In this document: one piece after another, positions 9,092-18,992 of the stretch
How positions within the stretch are numbered: position 1 is the stretch's first letter
How the letters are laid out: the number at the start of each line of letters is the position of its first letter
NCBI GenBank assembly: GCA_964353015.1
Contig: CAYGUA010000024.1
Location: forward strand, 1-64,000
Reading direction: 5' to 3'
DNA length: 64,000 bases
Source of the DNA: JAMZMI01 sp964353015
GTDB lineage: Bacteria; Bacteroidota; Bacteroidia; Cytophagales; Cyclobacteriaceae
Position numbers and translations under genes: made by a program
The notes under the pieces: generated by a model
The model's input: only the letters and a program-made list of their open reading frames with translations
The model's database searches: none
Told to the model about the DNA's origin: nothing

Positions 9092-11410
9092 ATGATCAAA
9101 TCCCCATTTTTCAAAGAAAATCCATCTTTATATGCCTTTTTACCAATGTTTTACATGGTTTGGGCTGATGCCATTCTTACACCTAGTGAAATCATCAAGA
9201 TCAGAGAATTGGTTGATAAACAGGTTTGGCTAAATGAAGATGAGCGACAATTTTTGCTGTCTAATCTGGATCCTGCCAATCCCCCCTCACCCAATCAGCT
9301 GAAATCATGGTTGATGGAAATCAAACGAATTTCGGCTGATTTAAGTCCTGAGATGCGTAATTCTTTGGTAGATATCGGCTTGAAACTTGCCGCACTCAAT
9401 GCCCGAAATAAAGATTCGGAATCATTGGAAAATGCACGCGAACCACTGACCAACATAGAAGAAGCTCTTGGTGTTATTTCGAGTGAATCTGCCTACCATC
9501 TCAGGTCTGTCCATCGCAATACAACTACTTTTAGTCAGGCGACTTCACAAACATTTGATATTGGATTACTTGCCCGCATTCTTGAGGGAAAGGATAAAGA
9601 CATCATTCACAAGGTAAAGACTGTCATTTCTGATCAGGAATTTCAATACGTTGATCCTGATAACCTGAATGCTTATAGGGAAAAGGTACTGAAATGGTGT
9701 GGTTATCTGGCTGAGCAAGGATTTGGTGCAATGGGTTATCCAACCGAATATGGAGGAGGAGGTGATATGAGGGCGTATTTCGCAATTATGGAAACACTTT
9801 CATATCATGATTTAAGTTTAGTCATCAAGTTTGGTGTTCAGTTTGGACTTTTTGGAATGAGTATTTATTTCCTGGGAACAGAAAAACATCACAACAAATA
9901 CCTTAGTCAGATTGGTAAACTTGAGTTGCCTGGATGCTTTGCCATGACTGAGACTGGTCATGGATCAAATGTGAAGGGAATCGAAACGACAGCCACATAC
10001 ATTCACGCCACTAGATCCTTCATCATTCATACACCTCATGAAAAGGCTTGCAAGGAATATATTGGAAATGCTGCGCTACATGGTGAGATGGCTACAGTTT
10101 TTGCGAAGTTGATTGTAGATGGTACAGACTATGGAGTTACGGCTTTTTTAGTGCCATTAAGGGACAAATCAAAACAATTACTTAAGGGCATAAGAATAGC
10201 GGATTGTGGACGAAAAATGGGATTGAATGGTGTGGACAATGGGAAGATCTGGTTTGATCAGGTGGAAATTTCATATGAAAATATGCTTGATCGGTTTGCT
10301 TCCATCAGTGATGGAGGAACATTTGAAAGTCCAATAACCAGTGATAATCGAAGGTTTTTTACCATGTTGGGTACATTGGTAGGTGGACGTATTGGCATTC
10401 CTCGTTCAGGTTTGAGTGCTTCGAAAAGTGGCCTGGCAATCGCGATAAAATACGGAGATAAGCGCAGGCAATTTGGTGCAGAAAATGAAGCCGAGGTGCC
10501 TATCCTCAATTACCGAACACACCAGAGAAGACTCATGCCTTTGTTGGCAAATGTCTATGCCCTGCATTTTGCGCTTCAATATCTGACGGAAAGATTTCTG
10601 GATAGATCGGATAGTGATATGCAGGAAATCGAAGCTTTGGCTGCTGGTTTGAAAGCATTTGCTACATGGAATACTACAGCCACGCTTCAGGAATGCCGTG
10701 AAGCTTGTGGTGGAAAAGGTTATTTATCAGAAAATCGCATTGATAGGCTGAAAAACGATACCGATATATATACCACATTTGAAGGTGACAATACTGTGCT
10801 CATGCAGCTTGTAGCCAAAAGTCGTCTTTCAGAATTCAAACGGGAATTTGCCGATATCAACTTATTTGGGATGTTTAATTATATCGCCGAACGTGCAAAA
10901 GTGACTGTTGCTGAAATGAATCCGATCACAGTTCGAAATACAAGTCGGGAGCATTTACTTGATTTTGAATTTCATTTGAATGCATTTAGACATAGGGAAA
11001 AGGATATTCTTGCTTCTGCAGCAAGAAGAATCAAACATCATCTGGATCAGGGAATGGATTCGTTTGACGCCTTTAACCAAACACAAAATCACATGCTCAA
11101 TGTCGGTCAAGCTTATATTGAGCGGGTCATATTGGAAGTGTTTGTTCAGCAGGTTTCTGAAACAGAAGATCCTGGGTGCAAGGCTATTTTAACTCAATTA
11201 TGTCAGCTTTTTGCGCTTTCACAAATCGAAAAGAACAAAGGATGGTATCTGGAAAACGGATATATGGAAGGTGCCAAAACTAAAGCTATTCGCAAGGAGG
11301 TAAGCCAGCTTTGTTTAGAAATCAGGGCAAATGCCGTGCCTCTTGTAGATGCATTCAAGATTCCGGAAAGCTGTCTGGCAGCTCCAATTGTTATCAATCA
11401 TGATATTTGA
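9092..11410 (+). CDS. Acyl-CoA oxidase/dehydrogenase family protein with N-terminal helical domain
   Basis: A 772-residue flavoprotein predicted to oxidise acyl-CoA at the alpha-beta bond in fatty acid degradation. The flavin-binding motif AMTETGHGSNVKG (about 284-296) and the C-terminal ECREACGGKGYLSENR and TTFEGDNTVLMQ segments are characteristic of peroxisomal-type acyl-CoA oxidases. Glu564 in TTFEGD is the likely catalytic base. About 100-150 residues precede the oxidase core. They contain WADAILTPSEIIKIREL, which resembles a TerB-like helical domain; that assignment is tentative. A hairpin terminator follows. Whether electrons go to oxygen or to ETF cannot be told; an etfB gene begins at 63927, but far away. 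Confidence 0.85.
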   Translation: MIKSPFFKENPSLYAFLPMFYMVWADAILTPSEIIKIRELVDKQVWLNEDERQFLLSNLDPANPPSPNQLKSWLMEIKRISADLSPEMRNSLVDIGLKLAALNARNKDSESLENAREPLTNIEEALGVISSESAYHLRSVHRNTTTFSQATSQTFDIGLLARILEGKDKDIIHKVKTVISDQEFQYVDPDNLNAYREKVLKWCGYLAEQGFGAMGYPTEYGGGGDMRAYFAIMETLSYHDLSLVIKFGVQFGLFGMSIYFLGTEKHHNKYLSQIGKLELPGCFAMTETGHGSNVKGIETTATYIHATRSFIIHTPHEKACKEYIGNAALHGEMATVFAKLIVDGTDYGVTAFLVPLRDKSKQLLKGIRIADCGRKMGLNGVDNGKIWFDQVEISYENMLDRFASISDGGTFESPITSDNRRFFTMLGTLVGGRIGIPRSGLSASKSGLAIAIKYGDKRRQFGAENEAEVPILNYRTHQRRLMPLLANVYALHFALQYLTERFLDRSDSDMQEIEALAAGLKAFATWNTTATLQECREACGGKGYLSENRIDRLKNDTDIYTTFEGDNTVLMQLVAKSRLSEFKREFADINLFGMFNYIAERAKVTVAEMNPITVRNTSREHLLDFEFHLNAFRHREKDILASAARRIKHHLDQGMDSFDAFNQTQNHMLNVGQAYIERVILEVFVQQVSETEDPGCKAILTQLCQLFALSQIEKNKGWYLENGYMEGAKTKAIRKEVSQLCLEIRANAVPLVDAFKIPESCLAAPIVINHDI

Positions 11411-11412
11411 AG

Positions 11413-11445
11413 GTTAGGCCTGTAACTAAAGGGAACAGGCCCAAC
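11413..11445 (+). terminator. Terminator between convergent acyl-CoA oxidase and M61 peptidase genes
   Basis: GGCCTGT at 11417-11423 pairs with ACAGGCC at 11435-11441, with flanking GTT/AAC extending the stem, followed by TTATTTT on the plus strand. It fills the short gap between two convergent genes. Confidence 0.65.
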
Positions 11446-11451
11446 TTATTT

Positions 11452-13305
11452 TCAATTTATGGAAATCCATTTTTGGCGCAAAGCCAGTTGGTTTTCCGTA
11501 GGATTTTGTTGAAACAAGACCTCATATTCTGTCATCACATCAACTTTCCAAAGTTTTGCTTTCAATTTCTTTTTCTTCAATTTTCCTTTAATCATTCGAT
11601 TCACAACAAAATATACCTTTTCGCCATCTTTAGTTTCTGATTTTAATTTCTGAATTGCTTCTCTGGAATTTTCAAAAGAAACCTTTGTTCCATTTATATT
11701 CGTTACAACATCACCTGGTTGTAAACCTAAATCATATGCGAATGGAAATTCTGACATGAGATTGGCTACTAAAAATTGATTTTCCGAATTGGTAGTGAAG
11801 GCTATGCCAAGAAAAAATTCTTTCTTTTCCACTGGTTCATTATAGTCGATTCCAACCCATCCAAGCACTTCTTCAAATGGAAGAGGATCATTGCCTTCTA
11901 CATAAGTCGTAAGAAATTGCCCAACTTCTGGGTAAGTCATATTTGTAATGACTTTAAACAATTCTTCATCGTCAAAAGATTGATTCTTGCCGTATTTATT
12001 TGAAAGCTCTCTCATCAGCCAGGGAAGATCTTTTTCACCATTGGAATATTTTAGCAGGTATAGGTCAAGACACATTCCAATAAGCGCTCCTTTCTCATAA
12101 ACATCACCATAAAGATCTTCATACTCTGGGAGGAGTATATTTTCACTCATTTCAGTAAATGAGACATCTGAAGCGTAACTGTCAGCTTCGGCCATTTTAT
12201 TTGAAATTTCCTTCAGAAAAATCTCTGGACTATATAGATCATATTTGACCTGCACATGCATGGAGCTATATTCTGTAATACCTTCATAAAGCCAAAGATG
12301 CCTGGACATTTGTGGATTGATGTAATCAAACTCGCCAATCTCTTTAGAATGGATGTTGAGAGGAGTCACAATATGAAAGAATTCGTGTGAAGCCATATCC
12401 CGAAGTACCTGACTTACCTGACTTGCGGCTCCTTCTGGAAAATTGTATAGAGAGGAATATGAATGTTCCAGAGCTCCATAGGCTTGTGAAAAAGTGTTGT
12501 CATCAAATAAATTGATTAGGAAGGCATATCTATCCACAGGCAACTTACCACCCAAATATTTGGCCTGTGCATCCATCAGATCATCCAGATTTTCCATGAC
12601 TTCAGATGCAGATAATTGTTTGTTGGGTGAATAAACAGAAACCAAAACTTCAGCATTCGCGATCTGTTTTGTTACGGTATCAGGCACACAATACATGATG
12701 GGGCCATCTGCGAGAAAATTGTAGTCTTCAGCTGTGAAAAGATCCTGAGACGCATTTTTCATTGTTTTTTTAAGTGCGGATGATCCATACATTTCTTCGC
12801 TATGATTGATGGTTACCTCATACGGTTTAAATTTCAAATCCTGCAAATATCCAATCACTCCAAATGTATTGATAATAAAGAGCTCATTCGCTTGAAAATC
12901 TGTGCCTCCGGGTTCGAATACAATATTTTCACTTAGTTCATTATACCCGTCACATGCATCTCGTGAATCATTGATTTTGTAGGAAATTTCATGGAGTTTG
13001 CCCTCATTGGTGATTTTCCATCTATTGGTATCAATTCTGGTTACTTCCAATTCATTACCATCAATGTCCTTAGCTTTAAAATCGGTAATAAACCGCCCAA
13101 AATCAGAAATACTGTAAGTGCCGGGAACAATCTTAGGAATATGATATTCTGTAAATAATCCAGATGAATTAGGAAGATATATGACTACAGGAATTTGATC
13201 ATTCTCAATGGAGAGTAAATCTATTTTTACTTCGTATTTCTCATTTGATTGAGAAAATACTGATAGTAAGGAGATGGATAGAATAATACTAAAAAAGGTT
13301 TTCAT
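11452..13305 (-). CDS. M61 family metallopeptidase with PDZ domain
   Basis: A 617-residue exported zinc peptidase of the M61 (glycyl aminopeptidase) family. A signal peptide covers about residues 1-18 (LLSVFSQ). The N-terminal beta domain carries the M61-typical VPGTYSISDFGRF segment. The zinc motif is HEFFH (His307, Glu308, His311), and WLYEGITEY supplies the third ligand Glu. A PDZ domain lies near residues 490-570 (LQPGDVVTNINGTKV). It is probably periplasmic and trims peptides; the natural substrate is unknown. It is transcribed alone, convergent with the acyl-CoA oxidase gene. Confidence 0.9.
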   Translation of the reverse strand: MKTFFSIILSISLLSVFSQSNEKYEVKIDLLSIENDQIPVVIYLPNSSGLFTEYHIPKIVPGTYSISDFGRFITDFKAKDIDGNELEVTRIDTNRWKITNEGKLHEISYKINDSRDACDGYNELSENIVFEPGGTDFQANELFIINTFGVIGYLQDLKFKPYEVTINHSEEMYGSSALKKTMKNASQDLFTAEDYNFLADGPIMYCVPDTVTKQIANAEVLVSVYSPNKQLSASEVMENLDDLMDAQAKYLGGKLPVDRYAFLINLFDDNTFSQAYGALEHSYSSLYNFPEGAASQVSQVLRDMASHEFFHIVTPLNIHSKEIGEFDYINPQMSRHLWLYEGITEYSSMHVQVKYDLYSPEIFLKEISNKMAEADSYASDVSFTEMSENILLPEYEDLYGDVYEKGALIGMCLDLYLLKYSNGEKDLPWLMRELSNKYGKNQSFDDEELFKVITNMTYPEVGQFLTTYVEGNDPLPFEEVLGWVGIDYNEPVEKKEFFLGIAFTTNSENQFLVANLMSEFPFAYDLGLQPGDVVTNINGTKVSFENSREAIQKLKSETKDGEKVYFVVNRMIKGKLKKKKLKAKLWKVDVMTEYEVLFQQNPTENQLALRQKWISIN

Positions 13306-13453
13306 AAATGAAATCTATAATGTGTTTTGTTAATGAACGCGCTAATATTTAAAACTAGTCCATGTTTTATTTCAATGGTTACTAGTTTGGATTCAATGGT
13401 AAATGCTCCGCCTTGCAGGGCAGAATATCTAAAATCAAAATGACTCTATTCGG

Positions 13454-13481
13454 TTTGAGGCTACCAATCTTTCTATATTTG
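13454..13481 (+). promoter_or_regulatory. Promoter of metG
   Basis: TTTG at 13454-13457 and TATATTTG at 13474-13481 (16-bp spacer) match the Bacteroidota -33/-7 pattern. The -7 element lies 20 bp upstream of the metG ATG, implying a very short leader. Confidence 0.6.
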
Positions 13482-13501
13482 CGCCTCAATAAAATCACAA
13501 G

Positions 13502-15556
13502 ATGTCAAAGCATTTCAACCGATATACCATCACCGCAGCTTTACCATATGCCAATGGACCTGTTCATATTGGCCATTTAGCAGGAGTTTATGTGCCTGCT
13601 GATATTTACGCCAGATATTTACGTGGTAAAGGTAAGGATGTAGCGTTTGTCTGTGGTTCAGATGAACATGGTGTTGCCATTACTTTGAAAGCAAGAAAGG
13701 AGGGCGTCACTGCGCAACAAGTAGTGGATAAATACCACGAGCAAATAAAGTCTTCCTTTGAGAAATTCGGAATCAGTTTTGATATTTATTCAAGAACCAG
13801 TTCTAAAACACATCACCAGACAGCTTCTGATTTTTTTGAGAAATTATACAAAGAGGATAAGTTCATCGAACAGTCGTCAGCGCAATTTTTCGATCAGAAA
13901 GAACAACAATTTTTAGCAGACAGATATATCAAAGGTACATGCCCGACATGTGGGTTTCAGGAAGCATATGGCGATCAATGTGAAAGTTGTGGCTCTACCT
14001 TAAGTCCATCCGAATTGATCAATCCAAAATCAATGCTTAGTGGGGAAGTTCCTGTGATGAAAGAAACCAAACACTGGTATTTTCCATTGGATCAATATGA
14101 AACTTGGCTAAGAAAATGGATTCTTGAAGATCATAAAGAATGGAAATCTAATGTTGTCGGTCAATGCAAAAGCTGGCTGGATAGCGGATTAAAACCAAGG
14201 CCAATGACGCGAGATTTGGATTGGGGGATTCCAGTGCCAGTAGCCGGAGCTGAGGGAAAAGTGCTCTATGTTTGGTTTGATGCACCTATTGGATATATTT
14301 CTGCAACTAAAGATTGGGCAGAATCTGTTGGTAAAAATTGGGAAGATTATTGGAAGAAGGAGGATACCAAGCTGACACATTTCATAGGAAAAGATAATAT
14401 CGTTTTTCATTGTATCATCTTCCCGTCTTTACTCAAGGCGGAAGGTAGTTTCATCCTGCCGGAAAATGTCCCGGCCAATGAGTTTCTAAACCTTGAATCG
14501 AATAAGATATCAACTTCCAGAAACTGGGCAGTTTGGTTGCATGAATACTTGGAGCAGTTTCCTGAAAAGCAAGATGTTTTGCGTTATGTGTTGACAGCTA
14601 ATGCGCCAGAGACCAAAGACAATGACTTTACCTGGAAGGATTTTCAAACCAGAAACAACAGTGAACTGGTAGCAATTTTTGGAAATTTCATCAATAGGGC
14701 AGTGGTACTTACTCATAAGTATTTTGAAGGAAAAGTACCATCACGAAATGAGCTTGCCAGTCTGGATGAAGAAGTGATTCAGGCGATCCAGTCCTTTAGT
14801 GGTAAAATTGAATCATCACTTGATCAATATAAATTCAGAGAAGGCCTTGGACATCTCATGGATTTGGCGCGTGTTGGAAATAAATATCTTGCTGAAACAG
14901 AGCCGTGGAAACTCATTAAGGAGGATGAAAGCAGAGTATCCACAATCATGAATATTGCTTTGCAGCTTGCAGGGAGTCTAGCCATACTTTGTGAGCCATT
15001 TTTGCCTTTTACTTCCAAAAAGCTAATCGCTATGCTCAATCAAGAGCAATTTTCATGGGATCAGGCTGGTCAGATGGATTTGCTAGAAGTAGGTAAACCA
15101 ATAGCAGAAGCAACTTTATTGTTCGAAAAAATAGAAGATACTGATGTAGAAAAACAAGTTCAAAAGCTGATGGATACAAAAAAGGCGAATGAAGCTGAAA
15201 ATGCACCAAAAATAGTGGTGCCGCAAAAGGAGAATATTCAATATGATGATTTCGTGAAAATGGATTTGCGGGTAGGGGAGATTAAAACCGCCGAAGCAGT
15301 TGAAAAATCAAATAAGCTCCTGAAATTCACCGTAGATACAGGAATAGATCAGCGAACGATTGTGAGTGGAATAGCCAAACATTTCACCCCTGAAGAAATG
15401 ATCGGGAAAAAGGTAGTCGTCATGGCCAATCTTGCACCACGGAAGATTATGGGCATTGAATCTCAGGGTATGCTGCTTTTTGCTGAAAATGCAGATGGCA
15501 AGCTATGCGCAGTGTCGCCAGATCTGCAGGCGGAAAATGGAGCCTCAATTGCCTGA
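13502..15556 (+). CDS. metG: Methionyl-tRNA synthetase
   Basis: Charges tRNA-Met and initiator tRNA with methionine in the cytoplasm. The class I signature HIGH is at residues 22-25. The KMSKS loop appears as KISTS (335-339), a variant I recognise from Bacteroidota MetG rather than a defect. A four-cysteine zinc knuckle is present (Cys147, Cys150, Cys160, Cys163). The anticodon-binding helical region is followed by a linker and a C-terminal EMAPII/Trbp111-like tRNA-binding domain from about residue 578 (YDDFVKMDLRVGEI), giving the dimeric 684-residue form. A promoter precedes it closely. Confidence 0.97.
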   Translation: MSKHFNRYTITAALPYANGPVHIGHLAGVYVPADIYARYLRGKGKDVAFVCGSDEHGVAITLKARKEGVTAQQVVDKYHEQIKSSFEKFGISFDIYSRTSSKTHHQTASDFFEKLYKEDKFIEQSSAQFFDQKEQQFLADRYIKGTCPTCGFQEAYGDQCESCGSTLSPSELINPKSMLSGEVPVMKETKHWYFPLDQYETWLRKWILEDHKEWKSNVVGQCKSWLDSGLKPRPMTRDLDWGIPVPVAGAEGKVLYVWFDAPIGYISATKDWAESVGKNWEDYWKKEDTKLTHFIGKDNIVFHCIIFPSLLKAEGSFILPENVPANEFLNLESNKISTSRNWAVWLHEYLEQFPEKQDVLRYVLTANAPETKDNDFTWKDFQTRNNSELVAIFGNFINRAVVLTHKYFEGKVPSRNELASLDEEVIQAIQSFSGKIESSLDQYKFREGLGHLMDLARVGNKYLAETEPWKLIKEDESRVSTIMNIALQLAGSLAILCEPFLPFTSKKLIAMLNQEQFSWDQAGQMDLLEVGKPIAEATLLFEKIEDTDVEKQVQKLMDTKKANEAENAPKIVVPQKENIQYDDFVKMDLRVGEIKTAEAVEKSNKLLKFTVDTGIDQRTIVSGIAKHFTPEEMIGKKVVVMANLAPRKIMGIESQGMLLFAENADGKLCAVSPDLQAENGASIA

Positions 15557-15682
15557 TCTCTGATTTGAAAGAATCATTTTCTGTGCGCATAATCAGTGTT
15601 GATGTGCTTTTTGGCCGCATTCAACGAATTTATTTTTACAGAATATATAGGAATGGGCATATTGCAAGGCAATCAGATATGT

Positions 15683-16054
15683 ATGTCCAAGCTCAGCGCT
15701 ATTTCAATTGACGATGATCCAATGTGTATTTTGGTGATCAAGTCATTATGTAAGCATTTCGATTTTATTCATTTAATTAATTCTTACACCGATCCTATAA
15801 AAGGAGCAGCAGGAATCGTAACTAAAAAACCGGATATTGTTTTTATCGATGTGGAAATGCCTGAATTTTCAGGTCTTCAAATTATCAAATCACTCAGCTT
15901 TCCCAGAAAGTTTATCGTACTGTCATCTAATCCGGATTTTGAAGCAAAAGCAATGGAACTTAATGCCAGCGCTTTTATTCATAAACCCACCACTCTTGAA
16001 AAATTTTCAGCAGCTTTATATAAAGTGAGAGATGAGCTGCAAGTAGAAGCTTGA
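15683..16054 (+). CDS. Stand-alone response regulator receiver protein
   Basis: A 123-residue protein made of a single receiver (REC) domain. The acidic pocket is IDDDP near the N-terminus, the phospho-acceptor Asp lies in VFIDVEMPEFSG, and the conserved Lys is in FIHKPTT. No output domain follows, so it would act by protein-protein contact, or it is the receiver half of a LytTR-type regulator that lost its DNA-binding domain. I start it at 15683 because the receiver fold begins there. An in-frame ATG exists at 15596, but the added 29 residues look unlike protein. It ends 33 bp from the convergent arylsulfotransferase gene, and no partner kinase is adjacent. Confidence 0.75.
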   Translation: MSKLSAISIDDDPMCILVIKSLCKHFDFIHLINSYTDPIKGAAGIVTKKPDIVFIDVEMPEFSGLQIIKSLSFPRKFIVLSSNPDFEAKAMELNASAFIHKPTTLEKFSAALYKVRDELQVEA

Positions 16055-16086
16055 TTGAATCATCCTGAATATGTTGTTGATTTTGT

Positions 16087-17724
16087 CTATTGTAAAATCA
16101 ATCTGCTAATTTCCAATCCCATAATTGATCTTATTTGAATAAGATATAGTCCCTTCGGGAGTGATTGGATCTTTACTTGATTCGAAATTTGGTTTGATGT
16201 AAAAACTGTTTTTCCACTCAAGGTCAATATATCTATTTGAATTATATCTTTAGTGTCACCCAAGATTGTAATGAATCCTTCTTTGACTGGGTTGATTAAT
16301 CTGTGTGTATATTTCAAATGATTTGCATTTAGGGCTGTAGGCATGTTTATGCGTGATGTCTCTCCACAATCTTCTGATAAACTGTTTTCATTCTCAATAA
16401 ATCCTTGTGAATCAAGTATTCTCGCATTGAAAGCCGGATAATCCAATGGATATTTTACAGCCCTAAAAATGTTGTTATCGCTTTTGATCGTGTCAAATTG
16501 ATTGTAAATTCTATTGCCATGTGGGTTAATGTAGCTCCAATACGTTTTCCCGTTTTTATCAATTTCACTAATTCTACCTAGATCCGATTCGCAAACAAGT
16601 ATATGTCCATTGGGTAGAGATTGCAAACCTGATTTTCTAGCTTGTCTCAGTTGAATGTTTTGAATTTTCCCTGTCCAAGACCAAAATGGTTGCGATGGGC
16701 CATAAGTATTTCCTGATAAGAGATATTCCTCATTTGCCATCTCAGGATTTAGCATAACCAGTACGCTTGAATCGGGTGTACCTACATCAGCAGGTCTATT
16801 ATTGAATATCGTAATTTTACCTGCATCAATATTTCCAGTTTCCACCCATTTGGGGTCATGCTGACCAGAAAGCAATTGATCTGAATCGTCTCCTCTGTCA
16901 TAAACTTGTGGATTACCCCAGCGCCATAAAATATCACCACCTTTGCCACTATTTCCACCATTGTGGCTGGCTGCTTCTTCTGTGGTTGTACTATGATCAA
17001 TGATATAAATTTCATTGAGATTTCTTGCCGAGAATATAATTTGATCTAATTCCTGATTGTAGTCTATTCCATTCATGTGTGAAAAATTGAATAGTTCTTC
17101 AGGATTGTAGTTGATGTCAATCAGCTCCGGATGATCAGCCACTATTCCATAATTTGACTTGGTGGCATCAATATTTTGAATCAGGTGATCAAATAATTTC
17201 CATTCCCATACAATAACTGCAGAGTTGGTTCCTTGTGGCTTTAGTTCAACTATTTTATCAAGTTTAAACTCTGGATCAGAATTTTTTTCTATTCTTCCTG
17301 CAGCTACAATATCGATCAGTGAATAGTAATCATAAAGAATGCATAAAATATTGCCGTTTGGCATAGGTTGGATGTCATGATGTAGTTGAAAGTCATTGAT
17401 CTGAAGATCATAAGACCAGACCTTTTCATTTTCCCAATTTCTGATTTCAAGAAAATTTTTACCAGCCTTAATTACGTTACCATTGGGTAAGAGATAAGCC
17501 GTTCTATTGGGTTGATCCTGAAAAACCCATTCTTTAATTACACCACCACAATTGTTGATTAAGTAAACACTTTCATTTAGTTCTGGGGCAAATAGTGTAT
17601 AACCTTCTTCAACACCCTCTATTTGATAAGTTAATCCGACTGTTGGAACATCTTGGGCGAGCAGATTAACAATATTGAGAAATTGAAAGATACTGATGAG
17701 TATAATTATCTTCAATTGGTTCAT
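16087..17724 (-). CDS. Secreted arylsulfotransferase-like protein with type IX secretion tail
   Basis: A 545-residue exported protein. A signal peptide ends near NLLAQ (about residue 24). The body has repeated beta-propeller-like blades (LLPNGNVIKAG, PMPNGNILCI, SLPNGHILVCES) and the arrangement HHDIQPMPNGN, as in the ASST/arylsulfotransferase superfamily. The last 80 residues (about 465-545) match a Por/type IX sorting domain: LINPVKEGF, then LTLSGKTVF and LPKGLYLIQI. It should cross the outer membrane by type IX secretion and end at the cell surface. Catalysis is uncertain; many members have no demonstrated activity. It stands alone. Confidence 0.82.
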   Translation of the reverse strand: MNQLKIIILISIFQFLNIVNLLAQDVPTVGLTYQIEGVEEGYTLFAPELNESVYLINNCGGVIKEWVFQDQPNRTAYLLPNGNVIKAGKNFLEIRNWENEKVWSYDLQINDFQLHHDIQPMPNGNILCILYDYYSLIDIVAAGRIEKNSDPEFKLDKIVELKPQGTNSAVIVWEWKLFDHLIQNIDATKSNYGIVADHPELIDINYNPEELFNFSHMNGIDYNQELDQIIFSARNLNEIYIIDHSTTTEEAASHNGGNSGKGGDILWRWGNPQVYDRGDDSDQLLSGQHDPKWVETGNIDAGKITIFNNRPADVGTPDSSVLVMLNPEMANEEYLLSGNTYGPSQPFWSWTGKIQNIQLRQARKSGLQSLPNGHILVCESDLGRISEIDKNGKTYWSYINPHGNRIYNQFDTIKSDNNIFRAVKYPLDYPAFNARILDSQGFIENENSLSEDCGETSRINMPTALNANHLKYTHRLINPVKEGFITILGDTKDIIQIDILTLSGKTVFTSNQISNQVKIQSLPKGLYLIQIRSIMGLEISRLILQ

Positions 17725-17765
17725 ATGGTAGATTTATGTCAGATTATTTAATTTGTAATTTCAGG

Positions 17766-18992
17766 TTAAACATTGCGTAAATTTTGCGAAATCATCCATC
17801 CAGCACTCCAGCAAGCCTGAAAGTTAAATCCTCCTGTTAAGGCATCAATATTAAGCACCTCACCGGCAAGATAAAGTCCCGGGAACCTTTTACATTCAAA
17901 TGTTTGCAGATCAATTTCCTCAAGTTCTACACCTCCACATGTTACAAATTCCTCTTTGAATGTGCTTTTTCCTGTCACCTGATACTGACCTTGCGTAAGC
18001 TCTTCCACAAGTTTATTGATTTGTTTTTTGGATAATTCACCAGCTGGAAGCTCCGCATTAATCTCACAATATTCACAAAGTCTTTCCCAAAATCTTCTTG
18101 AAATACCGAATAGAGGATGATTGATGACTTTTCTATTTGGATGCGTGGTTTTTTGATTAATCAAATTCATTCGTATTTCTTCCTGAGGTATGTTGGAAAC
18201 GAAATTGATTAGAATTTGAAATTGATAATGGAGGTTTTGAAGTTCGATAGCTCCCCATGACGATAATTTCAAAATAGCTGGACCACTGAGACCCCAATGT
18301 GTAATCAAAAGAGGGCCTGTTTCAGATAGTTTTGTTTTAACGATTTTGACCGTGACATCTGAGAAACTTACTCCCTGAAGATCTTTTAAACGGAGATCAT
18401 TGATATTGAAAGTAAAAAGCGAAGGAGCCAGACTAGCTTGTTTGAGTCCGAGATGTTTTAGTATTTCGAGTGAAGAACCGGATGATCCCGTCGCAAAGAC
18501 TACTTTATCCGCTTCTATTTCACCTTGATTTGTGAGTACAACCCAATAAGAATCTCTTTGGAAAATAGCTTTTACAGCCGTATTTAATTGAATTTTAACA
18601 CCCAATTTAGACGCTTCGTTGACAAAACAGTCGATGATGGTTTGAGAAGTATTTGTTTTGGGAAATATGCGTAGATCTGCCTCTGCAAGTGTTTTTACGC
18701 CTTTTTCATCTAGCCAATTCACCATATCAGCCGTCGAAAATTGGCTGAATACTGGATATAGTTTTTTTTGACCTCTTGGGTAAAAGTTTATAAGTTCAGA
18801 AGGTTTATTTCTTTCATTGGTGACATTACAGCGACCACCTCCAGATACCTTTACTTTGCCTAGATATTGGTTCGATTTTTCAAGAATGGTAACGTGATAT
18901 CCTGGATGTTTTGATGCTATGTTAATAGCAGTGAAAAAACCTGCAGCTCCACCACCTATGACGATAATTGAATTTGTTTTTTTATCTGTCAA
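17766..18992 (-). CDS. NAD(P)/FAD-dependent oxidoreductase, HI0933/BaiN-like
   Basis: A 408-residue cytoplasmic flavoprotein of the HI0933 family, characterised in part as BaiN-like. The dinucleotide motif VIGGGAAGFFTAIN is at the N-terminus, followed by SGGGRCNVTNE, a family hallmark. THWGLSGPAIL and the C-terminal GEVLNIDALTGGFNFQ loop are also typical. The physiological substrate is not known. It overlaps the upstream thiamine-binding-protein gene by 11 bp, indicating translational coupling, and is the last gene of that leftward run. Confidence 0.9.
   Translation of the reverse strand: MTDKKTNSIIVIGGGAAGFFTAINIASKHPGYHVTILEKSNQYLGKVKVSGGGRCNVTNERNKPSELINFYPRGQKKLYPVFSQFSTADMVNWLDEKGVKTLAEADLRIFPKTNTSQTIIDCFVNEASKLGVKIQLNTAVKAIFQRDSYWVVLTNQGEIEADKVVFATGSSGSSLEILKHLGLKQASLAPSLFTFNINDLRLKDLQGVSFSDVTVKIVKTKLSETGPLLITHWGLSGPAILKLSSWGAIELQNLHYQFQILINFVSNIPQEEIRMNLINQKTTHPNRKVINHPLFGISRRFWERLCEYCEINAELPAGELSKKQINKLVEELTQGQYQVTGKSTFKEEFVTCGGVELEEIDLQTFECKRFPGLYLAGEVLNIDALTGGFNFQACWSAGWMISQNLRNV

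Noticed and set aside
14501..14515. Apparent loss of the KMSKS loop in MetG (KISTS)
   Set aside because: This variant is usual in Bacteroidota MetG and does not imply inactivation.
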